Shown here: piece after piece, positions 27,604-35,986 of the stretch
How positions within the stretch are numbered: the first letter of the stretch is position 1
How the letters are laid out: each line of letters opens with the position of its first letter
DNA from: Bacteroides sp.
GTDB lineage: Bacteria > Bacteroidota > Bacteroidia > Bacteroidales > Bacteroidaceae
DNA length: 64,000 nucleotides
Direction of reading: 5' to 3'
Assembly (NCBI GenBank): GCA_021201335.1
Contig: JAJQFD010000042.1
Location: forward strand, 186,001-250,000
Translations under genes and position numbers: made by a program
The notes under the pieces: model-generated
Databases searched by the model: none
Told to the model about the DNA's origin: nothing
The model's input: the letters and a program-made list of their open reading frames with translations, nothing else

Positions 27604-29120
27604 ATGATGAGACTAAAAATACTTTGTACACTGTTTTGCCTGACATCAGTAGTTATGGCTCAGCAACCCAGCAAAATGATTGAAAAGTTCTTCCCATCAC
27701 CTATGGTGGAGATAAATACACCTTCTTTCCAAAAAAGAGGTTACGTGAAATATGAGGAACTTATAAAATATGTGGAGAATACCATTGCAGGGAAAGATTA
27801 CATAGCCTTGCAGTACATTGGTAAAACCCAGAAAGGCAAAGATATTCCCGCAGTTATCTTCAGGAAATCGAAGAATGCAAAATCAAAGGTTATGTTCACT
27901 GGACGCGTTCACGGAGATGAGCCCGGAAGTACAGAAGCATTACTGTATCTGATTGACAGACTGATTAATGACCCTAACCTCTCCTACCTGGTAGATAACT
28001 TGGAAATTGCCATTCTGCCCATGGTAAATATAGATGGTGGGGATAAACTCAGAAGACAATCGGCTAATGGCCTCGATCTGAACAGGGACATGAGCAAACT
28101 GGCAACCCCCGAGAACCAAGCGTTACGCAAGTTCTTCAATGAGTTTGCACCGGATGTAGAATTAGATCTTCACGAATACAACCCCCTACGTGCTGACTAC
28201 ATGAAATTTGGAAAGTTTGGTGTCTCAGGTTACGCAGATGTGATGTTCTTGTATTGCGAAAACCCGAACTATCAAAAGCCCTTGCGTGAGTTTGTTAGTG
28301 GAACTTATCTGCCCTTGTTGGAAAATGCCTTGGATAAAGACAAACTTACTTATTGGAAATACTTCACATCCAGTAATCAAAATGGCGAAGTGCATTTGAA
28401 TATGGGTGGGGGTAGTCCACGCTCCTCTGCAACAGCCTTCGGATTAGCCAATACCGTTTCTTTACTGATAGAAGTAAGAGGTACTAATATTGGTAAAGCC
28501 AACTTTAAACGGAGAGTCTATACCGGCTATCAGATAGCCCTCACTACATTGAAGATGGCAGATGAAAAAACATCGGAAATTAAAGCAGCTATACGTCAGT
28601 CCACTGAATCAAATGCAGACATCGTAGTTACACAACGCCGGATTGAAGAACTTAGAACTATACCTTTTATTGATATCCATAAGAATGAACTAATAGATGT
28701 GGAAATCCCTGTACGGGATGCCGGACAACGAAAAAAGGTATCGTACGAAAAAGACCTTTTGCGTATGCCCTGTTGCCAAACCAGACGTTGTTAGCGGATA
28801 AGCTACGGGATTTAGGTATATCCGTAGAAGTACTGGATACGGACCGGAATCTGGATGTAGAATCTTATACCATAAGCGATTACAGAGAAAGTGAAGAAAA
28901 GTTTGAAGGATTTTACGAGCAGATAGTCAAGACTAAAGTCTCTTCTAAAAAAATGGTTTTACCTAGAGGTTCTTTCATCGTAAAGATGAATCAGCGAAAT
29001 AGCAACCTGGCGGCTATGGTCTTAGAACCCGAGGCCGAAAACGGATTCGTCCGCTATCAGGTTCTACCTGTCCAACAGGATGAAGAACTACCTATCTATC
29101 GGATAACTAATACCTATTAA
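27604..29120 (+). CDS. M14 zinc carboxypeptidase, reading frame interrupted by a -1 shift
   Basis: The first frame (27604-28794) has a signal peptide (ends VVMAQ) and an intact M14 catalytic domain: zinc ligands His103/Glu106 (GRVHGDEPG) and His190 (ELDLHEYN), substrate Arg161 (LDLNRDM) and catalytic Glu290 (LLIEVRGTN). It terminates in junk after about residue 380. Homologous sequence resumes in the -1 frame (KRPFAYALLPNQTLLADKL...), continuing to 29120. The switch region contains A AAA AAG in the zero frame at 28731-28737 followed by a hairpin at 28744-28765, so the product could be made by programmed frameshifting. Alternatives are a one-base deletion in either poly-A run or a sequencing error. 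The catalytic part is intact either way. Confidence 0.85.
28731..28765 (+). promoter_or_regulatory. Candidate -1 ribosomal frameshift site
   Basis: Slippery heptamer A AAA AAG in the zero frame (28731-28737), a 6-nt spacer, then a stem 28744-28752 with 28757-28765 (4 bp, an A-G mismatch, 4 bp; loop gacc; extendable downward by c28742-g28767 and a g-t pair). A -1 slip here leads exactly into the downstream frame of the carboxypeptidase. Confidence 0.45.
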
Positions 29121-29146
29121 ATCGAAAAACATAAAACAATATAATT

Positions 29147-30367
29147 ATGAAAAGAATATATATACTATGTATTTCCATCCTGATGGCAGGAGGAATTTTC
29201 GCCCAGGGAAAATCTCATGGTAAAGCAGATTTCAGATTGGGAAATGGCCTTGATATACAACTAAATGATGGCGACTACTCCTTCAATCTGGGAGGATTTA
29301 TACAAGCCGGAGCACAATATCGGAAAGACGAAGGCTCTAAAGCAGAAAACCGTTTTGATATCAAATATGGTTATCTCTCATTGGGAGGAAATGCAAAGAA
29401 AGAAAAAGTAAGCTTCTTACTACAACTTGATTTCGCAGATAGCAAACCCTTATTGGATGCCTGGATAGCGTATAAACCCATAAAGTTCCTAACCATAAGT
29501 GCAGGACAAAAGCAAACCTTTACCAACAACCGGGAAATGACATTCATGGAAAACAGACTGTCTATGGTTGATCGAAGTGTGATGAGCCGTAACTTATCTG
29601 CCACTGGGCGTGAACTGGGATTGTTCCTGGAAAGTGAATTCTTACTAGGAAATGTGGGGATCTTACCTCAGGTTGCCGTAACTACCGGAGACGGACGTAA
29701 TTCATTCGGTGCAGGTTCTACGGATGTTGATAAAGGAGGATTGAAATACGGAGCCCGTTTGGATATATGTCCACTAGGAATGTTCACAGAAGGAAACGAT
29801 AAAATAGGTGCAGACCTTGCCCATGAAACAACTCCGAAAATCAAAGTCGGAATAGCTGGAAGTTATAATTCGGGAGTAAGTAATGCTATGGGAGAAGGTC
29901 ATGGAGATTTTGCTATGTATGATGCAGAAGGAAAAGAAAAACTTCCTGATTACCGGAAACTATATGCTGATATTATGTTCAAATACCGGGGATTTTCTTT
30001 GTTAGGTGAATATGGTAATACATCGGCTACTCGCTTAAAAGGAATATACACGGCGGCCAATGGAACGGGAGAACTTCTGCCCGGTGATATTAGTTCTTAT
30101 CTGTATCTGGGCGACAGTTACAACATTCAAATGGGCTATGCGCTTCACAATGGTTTTGCGTTAGATCTTCGCTTTACTAAGATCAAACCTGAATTCGAAG
30201 ACAAGGTTTCTGCTTTAAAAGATATGAATGCTTATGATGTAACCCTTACCAAATATTTTGTGGATAACCGGTTAAAGATACAAGGCGGTTTCTCTTACCT
30301 GGATTATAAAGCAAGCAACATAAGAAATCATATACAGGCAGAGGTTTTACTACAGGTAGTATTTTAA
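29147..30367 (+). CDS. Phosphate-selective porin O/P family outer membrane protein (2)
   Basis: A 406-residue paralogue of the porin at 26290: signal peptide ending GGIFAQ, then FNLGGFIQAGAQYRKDEGS, FDIKYGYLSLGGNAKKEK, QKQTFTNNREMTFMENRLSMVDRS and a C-terminal strand ending in VVF. Same operon, 26 nt after the M14 gene. The two paralogues differ enough to suggest separate solutes or a stepwise uptake role. Confidence 0.88.
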   Translation: MKRIYILCISILMAGGIFAQGKSHGKADFRLGNGLDIQLNDGDYSFNLGGFIQAGAQYRKDEGSKAENRFDIKYGYLSLGGNAKKEKVSFLLQLDFADSKPLLDAWIAYKPIKFLTISAGQKQTFTNNREMTFMENRLSMVDRSVMSRNLSATGRELGLFLESEFLLGNVGILPQVAVTTGDGRNSFGAGSTDVDKGGLKYGARLDICPLGMFTEGNDKIGADLAHETTPKIKVGIAGSYNSGVSNAMGEGHGDFAMYDAEGKEKLPDYRKLYADIMFKYRGFSLLGEYGNTSATRLKGIYTAANGTGELLPGDISSYLYLGDSYNIQMGYALHNGFALDLRFTKIKPEFEDKVSALKDMNAYDVTLTKYFVDNRLKIQGGFSYLDYKASNIRNHIQAEVLLQVVF

Positions 30368-30395
30368 ATTAAGAACTCAATCAATTCGATAAAAA

Positions 30396-31286
30396 ATGAA
30401 ATATATGTTTCATGCTATGTTGTGCTCCCTCGTGCTATTATTCTCCTGTAGCAGTGATGGTGATGATATAAACCCCGAGGGAGCAATAACAAATGGCAAT
30501 GGCAAATTTGAATACAGTTTATATGCTCCTCTGAAAGATAAGCCCGTAAACATCTATTATTCAATTAGCGAGGGAGATATGTCTGCCATGCCGATCCTAT
30601 TTGTTCTTCCCGGCACTAACAGGGATGCGGACAATTACATTCGCCCGTGGAGTAGTATCACGAAAGAACACAAGTGCATGGTATTTGCTATTGAATTCCC
30701 GGAAGAATATTATTCTGATAACGAATACATAACGGGTAATGTAATTGATAGATCGGGAAAGTTCGTGGATAAGGACAAATGGACTTTCTCTATCATAGAA
30801 GCTTTATTTGGATATATAAAATCAGAAACGGGAAACAAGAGCACATTGTACAATCTATTTGGTCATTCGGCCGGATCTCAGTTCGTGCATCGGTATGTGT
30901 TGTTCAATCCGAATGCGAAAATTGATAAGGCAGTAACTGCAAATGCCGGATGGTACACAATGCCATTGTTTAATGTGGAATTTCCGTATGGATTAAAGAA
31001 TACGCAACTTTCGAGAACAGATGTAGCTGCTGCCTGTAAAGTCAACTTAACTGTTCATCTCGGAGAGGCAGATAATGATCCGAATGATTCATCGCTCCGC
31101 AAGACACCGGAAGCCATGGTACAGGGTGCTCACCGCTATGCCAGAGGACAGTATTTCTATAACAACAGTATGTCAATGGCCGAAACCAGTGATTTCCAAT
31201 TCAACTGGACAATGCGGAAAGTCCCCAATGTAGGTCACGACCAGGTTGCCATGGCAAAGGATGCGGCTAAGATATTCTTTGAATAG
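30396..31286 (+). CDS. Alpha/beta-hydrolase fold lipoprotein
   Basis: A 296-residue lipoprotein (lipobox FSCS, Cys18) with an alpha/beta-hydrolase domain: MPILFVLPGTNRDADNY near the oxyanion region, nucleophile elbow FGHSAGS, a candidate acidic residue in the LGEADNDPN segment, and the catalytic His in NVGHDQVA near the C-terminus. It could be an esterase or peptidase facing the periplasm or the cell surface. Last gene of the cluster (28 nt after porin 2), followed by a large hairpin. Confidence 0.82.
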   Translation: MKYMFHAMLCSLVLLFSCSSDGDDINPEGAITNGNGKFEYSLYAPLKDKPVNIYYSISEGDMSAMPILFVLPGTNRDADNYIRPWSSITKEHKCMVFAIEFPEEYYSDNEYITGNVIDRSGKFVDKDKWTFSIIEALFGYIKSETGNKSTLYNLFGHSAGSQFVHRYVLFNPNAKIDKAVTANAGWYTMPLFNVEFPYGLKNTQLSRTDVAAACKVNLTVHLGEADNDPNDSSLRKTPEAMVQGAHRYARGQYFYNNSMSMAETSDFQFNWTMRKVPNVGHDQVAMAKDAAKIFFE

Positions 31287-31333
31287 TATACCTGATTCTT
31301 AGTCACATAAAATACACTATCTTAATACACGCT

Positions 31334-31395
31334 AAGCTCCCATTCTATATCTTATTGACAAGTTTAACACTTCTCTAAGATATAAATGGGAGCTT
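31334..31395 (+). terminator. Large hairpin after the iadA/porin cluster
   Basis: Arms 31334-31354 and 31376-31395 pair over 20 bp with one bulged base, and the loop is 21 nt. Only TTT follows, so it may be a terminator or a 3'-end stabilising structure. It lies 48 nt past the last gene of the cluster. Confidence 0.55.
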
Positions 31396-31456
31396 TGCAT
31401 TCTGATATATAGGAAAGTAATTTCCCGCATCCGTGTGAATATTAGATATTATCTTG

Positions 31457-31464
31457 TAAATTTG
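31457..31464 (+). promoter_or_regulatory. -7 promoter box of proB-proA-argF'
   Basis: TAAATTTG, 21 nt before the proB ATG; the -33 position carries TGTG instead of TTTG (spacing 19). Confidence 0.55.
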
Positions 31465-31484
31465 CATTCCAAAACGTTACCAAA

Positions 31485-32567
31485 ATGGAGCAACAGTTTA
31501 CACGAATTGCCGTAAAGATAGGAAGCAATGTACTAACACGGAAGGATGGCACCCTTGACATTACCCGCATGTCAGCCATCACCGACCAGGTTGCTGAACT
31601 CCATAAAGCCGGAGTGGAAGTCATCCTGATCTCTTCAGGTGCGGTTGCCTCCGGACGTAGTGAAATCAAAACGTCCCGAAAACTGGATAACGTTCTTCAA
31701 CGTCAGTTATTCTCTGCCGTCGGACAAGCTAAACTCATCTATAAATATTACGAATTATTCCGTGAACATGGTATCAGTGTGGGCCAAGTTCTAACGACCA
31801 AAGAGAACTTTGGAAGCCGACGCCACTACCTGAATCAGCGTAACTGCATGACCGTTATGTTAGAGAATGGTGTTATTCCTATTGTAAACGAGAATGATAC
31901 TATTTCCGTAACCGAATTAATGTTTACCGATAATGATGAATTATCGGGATTGATTGCCGCCATGATGGATGCTCAGGCATTGATTATCCTCAGCAACATA
32001 GACGGTATCTATGACGGTCCTCCCTCCGATCCTTCTTCCTCAGTTATCCGAGAAATTGAGCAGGGCAAAGATATCTCCGCTTATATCCAAACTTCCCGTT
32101 CCAGCCTGGGACGAGGAGGAATGACAACCAAAAGCAACATTGCCCGGAAAGTAGCCGATGAAGGAATAACGGTTATCATTGCCAACGGGAAAAAAGATAA
32201 TATCCTGATTGACATACTGCAACATCCTGATAGTACGGTTTACACCCGTTTTATCCCGGCCCAGGAAGCAACTTCCAGCGTAAAGAAATGGATTGCCCAC
32301 AGCGAAGGATTTGCCAAAGGAGAAATTCATATCAATGCTTGTGCCACGGAAGTATTCAGCTCGGACAAAGCAGCCAGCATCCTTCCCGTAGGCGTAACCG
32401 CCATTATCGGAGAATTTGAGAAAGATGACATTGTCCGGATTATGAACGATAAAGGTAAGCAAATAGGCGTGGGACGCACCAGCTATAGTTCAGAGCAAGC
32501 CCGTGCATTGATTGGGAAACATGGAAAGAAAGCAATTGTACACTATAATTATCTCTGTTTAGACTAG
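31485..32567 (+). CDS. proB: Glutamate 5-kinase
   Basis: First step of proline synthesis: glutamate plus ATP to glutamyl-5-phosphate. The 360 residues comprise the amino-acid kinase domain ([52 protein letters not shown]) and a C-terminal PUA domain (about 275-360). Followed 6 nt later by proA. Confidence 0.96.
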   Translation: MEQQFTRIAVKIGSNVLTRKDGTLDITRMSAITDQVAELHKAGVEVILISSGAVASGRSEIKTSRKLDNVLQRQLFSAVGQAKLIYKYYELFREHGISVGQVLTTKENFGSRRHYLNQRNCMTVMLENGVIPIVNENDTISVTELMFTDNDELSGLIAAMMDAQALIILSNIDGIYDGPPSDPSSSVIREIEQGKDISAYIQTSRSSLGRGGMTTKSNIARKVADEGITVIIANGKKDNILIDILQHPDSTVYTRFIPAQEATSSVKKWIAHSEGFAKGEIHINACATEVFSSDKAASILPVGVTAIIGEFEKDDIVRIMNDKGKQIGVGRTSYSSEQARALIGKHGKKAIVHYNYLCLD

Positions 32568-32572
32568 TAGAT

Positions 32573-33823
32573 ATGGACAACTTGAAAACAACATTTAAGG
32601 CCGCCCGTGCCGCTTCGAGGGAACTAAACCTGATGAGCGATGCACAAATCAACTTGATTCTGATTGCTCTGGCTGATGCCACTGTACAAAACACCTCTTT
32701 CATTCTAGCTGAAAACCAAAAGGATTTGGATAGGATGGATAAAGCAGACCCTAAGTACGACCGTCTTTTATTAACGGAAAAACGTCTACAGGATATTGCT
32801 GGTGATATTAAAAATGTAGCAACCCTTCCCTCTCCGTTAGGAAGAATATTAAAGCAAGATGTCCGTCCCAACGGGATGAAGCTGAAAAAGATCAGCGTTC
32901 CCTTTGGTGTAATCGGTATAATCTATGAGGCACGTCCGAATGTTAGTTTTGATGTCTTCTCCCTTTGCTTTAAGAGCGGCAGCGCCTGTATCTTAAAGGG
33001 AAGTACAGATGCTTATGATTCAAACAAAGCCATCGTCAGTATTCTACAAGAGGTTTTAAGATCTTTCGACGCCAATCCGAATATAGTAACCTTATTGCCT
33101 CCCGACCGGGAAGCAACCAATCAGCTACTACATGCAGAGGGTGATGTTGATTTAATTATCCCCCGGGGTAGCAGTAATCTGATTAACTTTGTTCGCCAGA
33201 ATGCGACTATTCCTGTTATCGAAACCGGAGCAGGTATTTGCCATACGTATTTCGATGAATTCGGAGATTTAGCGAACGGTGCGGAGATTATCTTCAACGC
33301 CAAAACCCGGCGGGTGAGTGTATGTAATTCGCTGGATTGCGCCATCGTACATCAAAGCCGGTTATCCGATCTGCCTGCCTTATGCGAGAAGTTACAGAAA
33401 AGCCAGGTATTAATCTACGCTGACCAGGATGCCTATAAAGCTCTGGATGGATATTACCCAGCCGATTTACTCAAACCTGCTACAGAAGAAAGTTTTGGTA
33501 CGGAGTTTCTCTCTTATACCATGGCTATTAAGACCGTATCATCCCTACAGGCAGCCATCGATCATATTACGCAATACAGTTCCATGCACAGCGAGTGTAT
33601 TGTCACAGAGAACAATAACCATGCAGAACTGTTTACTAAAGCAGTGGATGCCGCCTGCGTATATGTCAATGTCTCCACGGCTTTTACGGATGGTGCTCAG
33701 TTTGGATTAGGAGCTGAAATAGGCATCAGTACCCAAAAATTACACGCCCGTGGCCCGATGGGACTCGAAGAAATTACCTCTTACAAATGGGTGATTGAAG
33801 GAGACGGACAGGTGAGATGGTAA
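32573..33823 (+). CDS. proA: Gamma-glutamyl phosphate reductase
   Basis: Second step of proline synthesis: NADPH-dependent reduction of glutamyl-5-phosphate to the semialdehyde. The 416 residues belong to the aldehyde dehydrogenase superfamily; seen: [46 protein letters not shown], the catalytic Cys in [13 protein letters not shown], and [21 protein letters not shown] (shown in part). Co-transcribed with proB. Confidence 0.96.
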   Translation: MDNLKTTFKAARAASRELNLMSDAQINLILIALADATVQNTSFILAENQKDLDRMDKADPKYDRLLLTEKRLQDIAGDIKNVATLPSPLGRILKQDVRPNGMKLKKISVPFGVIGIIYEARPNVSFDVFSLCFKSGSACILKGSTDAYDSNKAIVSILQEVLRSFDANPNIVTLLPPDREATNQLLHAEGDVDLIIPRGSSNLINFVRQNATIPVIETGAGICHTYFDEFGDLANGAEIIFNAKTRRVSVCNSLDCAIVHQSRLSDLPALCEKLQKSQVLIYADQDAYKALDGYYPADLLKPATEESFGTEFLSYTMAIKTVSSLQAAIDHITQYSSMHSECIVTENNNHAELFTKAVDAACVYVNVSTAFTDGAQFGLGAEIGISTQKLHARGPMGLEEITSYKWVIEGDGQVRW

Positions 33824-33865
33824 AAGAGTACAATCAGAACGTATAATAATTAAATAGATAAAAGT

Positions 33866-34825
33866 ATGAGAAACTTTACCTGTGTGCAAGATCTGGGAAA
33901 CTTGCAAACTGCACTGGCAGAAGCTTTTGAGATCAAAAAAGAGCGCTTCAAATACGTTGAATTGGGAAGAAACAAAACCTTGATGATGATTTTCTTCAAT
34001 TCAAGCCTGCGTACCCGTTTAAGTACGCAAAAAGCAGCTACCAACCTGGGAATGAATGTCATTGTACTCGACATAAACCAGGGAGCCTGGCAACTGGAAA
34101 CCGAAAGAGGCGTTATTATGGATGGCGACAAACCGGAGCATATTCTGGAAGCAATTCCCGTAATGGGATGCTACTGCGACATTATCGGTGTACGCTCTTT
34201 CGCCCGCTTCGAAGATCGTGACTTTGACTATCAGGAAACGATCATCAATCAGTTTATTCAATACTCCGGTCGTCCGGTATTCTCTATGGAAGCAGCTACC
34301 CGCCACCCGTTGCAAAGCTTTGCGGATCTGATTACCATCGAGGAATATAAAAAGACGGATCGCCCCAAAGTTGTCATGACCTGGGCCCCCCATCCGAAAG
34401 CACTCCCTCAGGCTGTTCCCAATTCTTTTGCTGAATGGATGAATGCTACAGACTATGAGTTTGTAATCACCCACCCCGAAGGATATGAACTTGATCCTGA
34501 CTTCGTAGGCAAAGCTAAAATAGAGTACAACCAGATGAAGGCTTTCGAAGGTGCTGACTTTATTTATGCTAAGAACTGGGCTGCATGCAGCGGAGATAAT
34601 TACGGAAAGATATTGAGTAAAGACCGAAGCTGGACAGTAAGCGACCGCCAAATGGCCGTTACCAACCAGGCATACTTTATGCATTGTCTCCCGGTTCGTA
34701 GAAACATGATTGTGACGGACGATGTGATTGAAAGCCCGCAATCCATTGTAATTCCCGAAGCCGGGAACCGCGAGATTTCCGCAACCGTAGTCTTGAAAAG
34801 AATCTTAGAAGGACTAGATCAATAA
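33866..34825 (+). CDS. argF': N-succinylornithine carbamoyltransferase
   Basis: Transfers carbamoyl phosphate to N-succinyl-L-ornithine, the Bacteroidetes variant of arginine synthesis. The 319 residues have the carbamoyl-phosphate loop FNSSLRTRLS, the signature HCLPVRRN and MDGDKPEH with Pro at position 90. Pro90 is the known determinant for succinyl- versus acetylornithine (the acetyl enzyme has Glu there). Linked to proB-proA, joining proline and arginine synthesis from glutamate. A 23-nt repeat overlaps its stop codon. Confidence 0.95.
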   Translation: MRNFTCVQDLGNLQTALAEAFEIKKERFKYVELGRNKTLMMIFFNSSLRTRLSTQKAATNLGMNVIVLDINQGAWQLETERGVIMDGDKPEHILEAIPVMGCYCDIIGVRSFARFEDRDFDYQETIINQFIQYSGRPVFSMEAATRHPLQSFADLITIEEYKKTDRPKVVMTWAPHPKALPQAVPNSFAEWMNATDYEFVITHPEGYELDPDFVGKAKIEYNQMKAFEGADFIYAKNWAACSGDNYGKILSKDRSWTVSDRQMAVTNQAYFMHCLPVRRNMIVTDDVIESPQSIVIPEAGNREISATVVLKRILEGLDQ

Positions 34826-34911
34826 CACCCCCATGTAATAGTACATAACACCCCCATGTAATAGCATATAACACCCCCATGTTGTTATAGATAACATGGG
34901 GGTGTTGTTTA
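34824..34911 (+). terminator. Terminator hairpin with triplicated left arm (23-nt repeats)
   Basis: aacacccccatgt occurs at 34824, 34847 and 34870, exactly 23 nt apart. The third copy (34870-34883) pairs perfectly over 14 bp with 34893-34906 (loop 9 nt), followed by TTGTTT. The first two copies could pair with the same right arm, giving three mutually exclusive hairpins. The first copy includes the end of the argF' stop codon. Confidence 0.8.
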
Positions 34912-34929
34912 TCCATAATAGCACTATCC

Positions 34930-35889
34930 ATGTCAGATCCTAAGCTTCCCATTTATTTTGCTCCGTTACAAGGATACACCGATTATCTTTATCGAAACGT
35001 CCACCACGAGGTTTTCGGAGGAATCAACACTTATTATACCCCCTTTGTCAGAATTGAAAGAGGAGAGTTTCGCAAAAGAGAGTTGCGCGACATTGCTCCC
35101 GAAAATGATAAAACGGGATGCCTTATTCCACAATTAATTGCCGCTGTTCCCGATGAAATGAGGCGAATTGTCAATCTCTTTGCTGAACTGGGTCACAAGG
35201 AAATGGATATTAATCTGGGTTGCCCTTTCCCTCTGATCGCTCGAAAGCACAAAGGTTCGGGAATTCTTCCTTATCCCGACGAAGTAAAAACACTATTAAA
35301 TACGATTACTGAGTATCCGCATCTTACATTCTCTGTTAAGATGAGATTGGGTTGGGATCATCCATTGGAATGCCTGGAACTGGTTCCTTTGCTGAATGAT
35401 CTTCCTCTGAAACATATAACCATGCATCCACGTATGGGCAAACAACAGTACAGAGGAACCGTTGATATGGACAGTTTTACCCGTTTCCATCGAATATGTC
35501 AACACCCGCTTCTATACAATGGTGATATAAACACAACAGAAGAGATAACCCGGATAGCCACCGATTTTCCCGATCTCGCAGGTATTATGATAGGCAGAGG
35601 TTTACTGGCCAATCCGGCGCTGGCGTATGAATATAACAAAGGTACTTCTTTGCCAAAGGATGAAAAGATAAAACGTATCAAGGTTTTTCATGACCACATG
35701 TTTACCGCTTACTCGGAATTATTACAGCAGGGAGGTCAGCAACAAATCCTTTCGAAGATGAAATTATTCTGGGAATATCTTTATCCCGAGATGAACAAGA
35801 GGGACAAGAAGAAAATCCTGAAAAGCAATAATATCCAATTGTATCGCGAGATGGTACAAGCCTGGATAAACAACGAAAGAAACGAGTAA
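34930..35889 (+). CDS. tRNA-dihydrouridine synthase family protein
   Basis: An FMN-dependent enzyme reducing specific uridines in tRNA. The 319 residues show the Dus features: PIYFAPLQGYTDYLYRN, the catalytic Cys in INLGCPFP, FSVKMRLGWDHP, HITMHPRMGKQQYRG, YNGDINT and GIMIGRGLLANPAL. It does not match the DusA/B/C length pattern closely enough to name a subtype. Separated from argF' by a terminator. Confidence 0.92.
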   Translation: MSDPKLPIYFAPLQGYTDYLYRNVHHEVFGGINTYYTPFVRIERGEFRKRELRDIAPENDKTGCLIPQLIAAVPDEMRRIVNLFAELGHKEMDINLGCPFPLIARKHKGSGILPYPDEVKTLLNTITEYPHLTFSVKMRLGWDHPLECLELVPLLNDLPLKHITMHPRMGKQQYRGTVDMDSFTRFHRICQHPLLYNGDINTTEEITRIATDFPDLAGIMIGRGLLANPALAYEYNKGTSLPKDEKIKRIKVFHDHMFTAYSELLQQGGQQQILSKMKLFWEYLYPEMNKRDKKKILKSNNIQLYREMVQAWINNERNE

Positions 35890-35948
35890 GATTCCTGCTC
35901 TGCTGGTGGTTACAATTATTCTAATCTTATAAAAAGAGTAAAAAAATA

Positions 35949-35978
35949 TTGCCTTCCACCTGCAAATATTTATATTTG
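35949..35978 (+). promoter_or_regulatory. Promoter of the TPR regulator, almost on its start codon
   Basis: TTG at 35949-35951, a 19-nt spacer and TATATTTG at 35971-35978. The ATG (35987) is only 8 nt past the box, so the mRNA leader should be extremely short. Confidence 0.75.
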
Positions 35979-35986
35979 TCTCTGTC

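Noticed and set aside
28773-29120. A separate gene for the second part of the M14 carboxypeptidase
   Set aside because: It has no start signals of its own, and its frame upstream continues as KRPFAYALLPNQ, clearly the continuation of the same protein.
34019-34741. 240-codon minus-strand frame
   Set aside because: Antisense shadow of argF', which has the full motif set.
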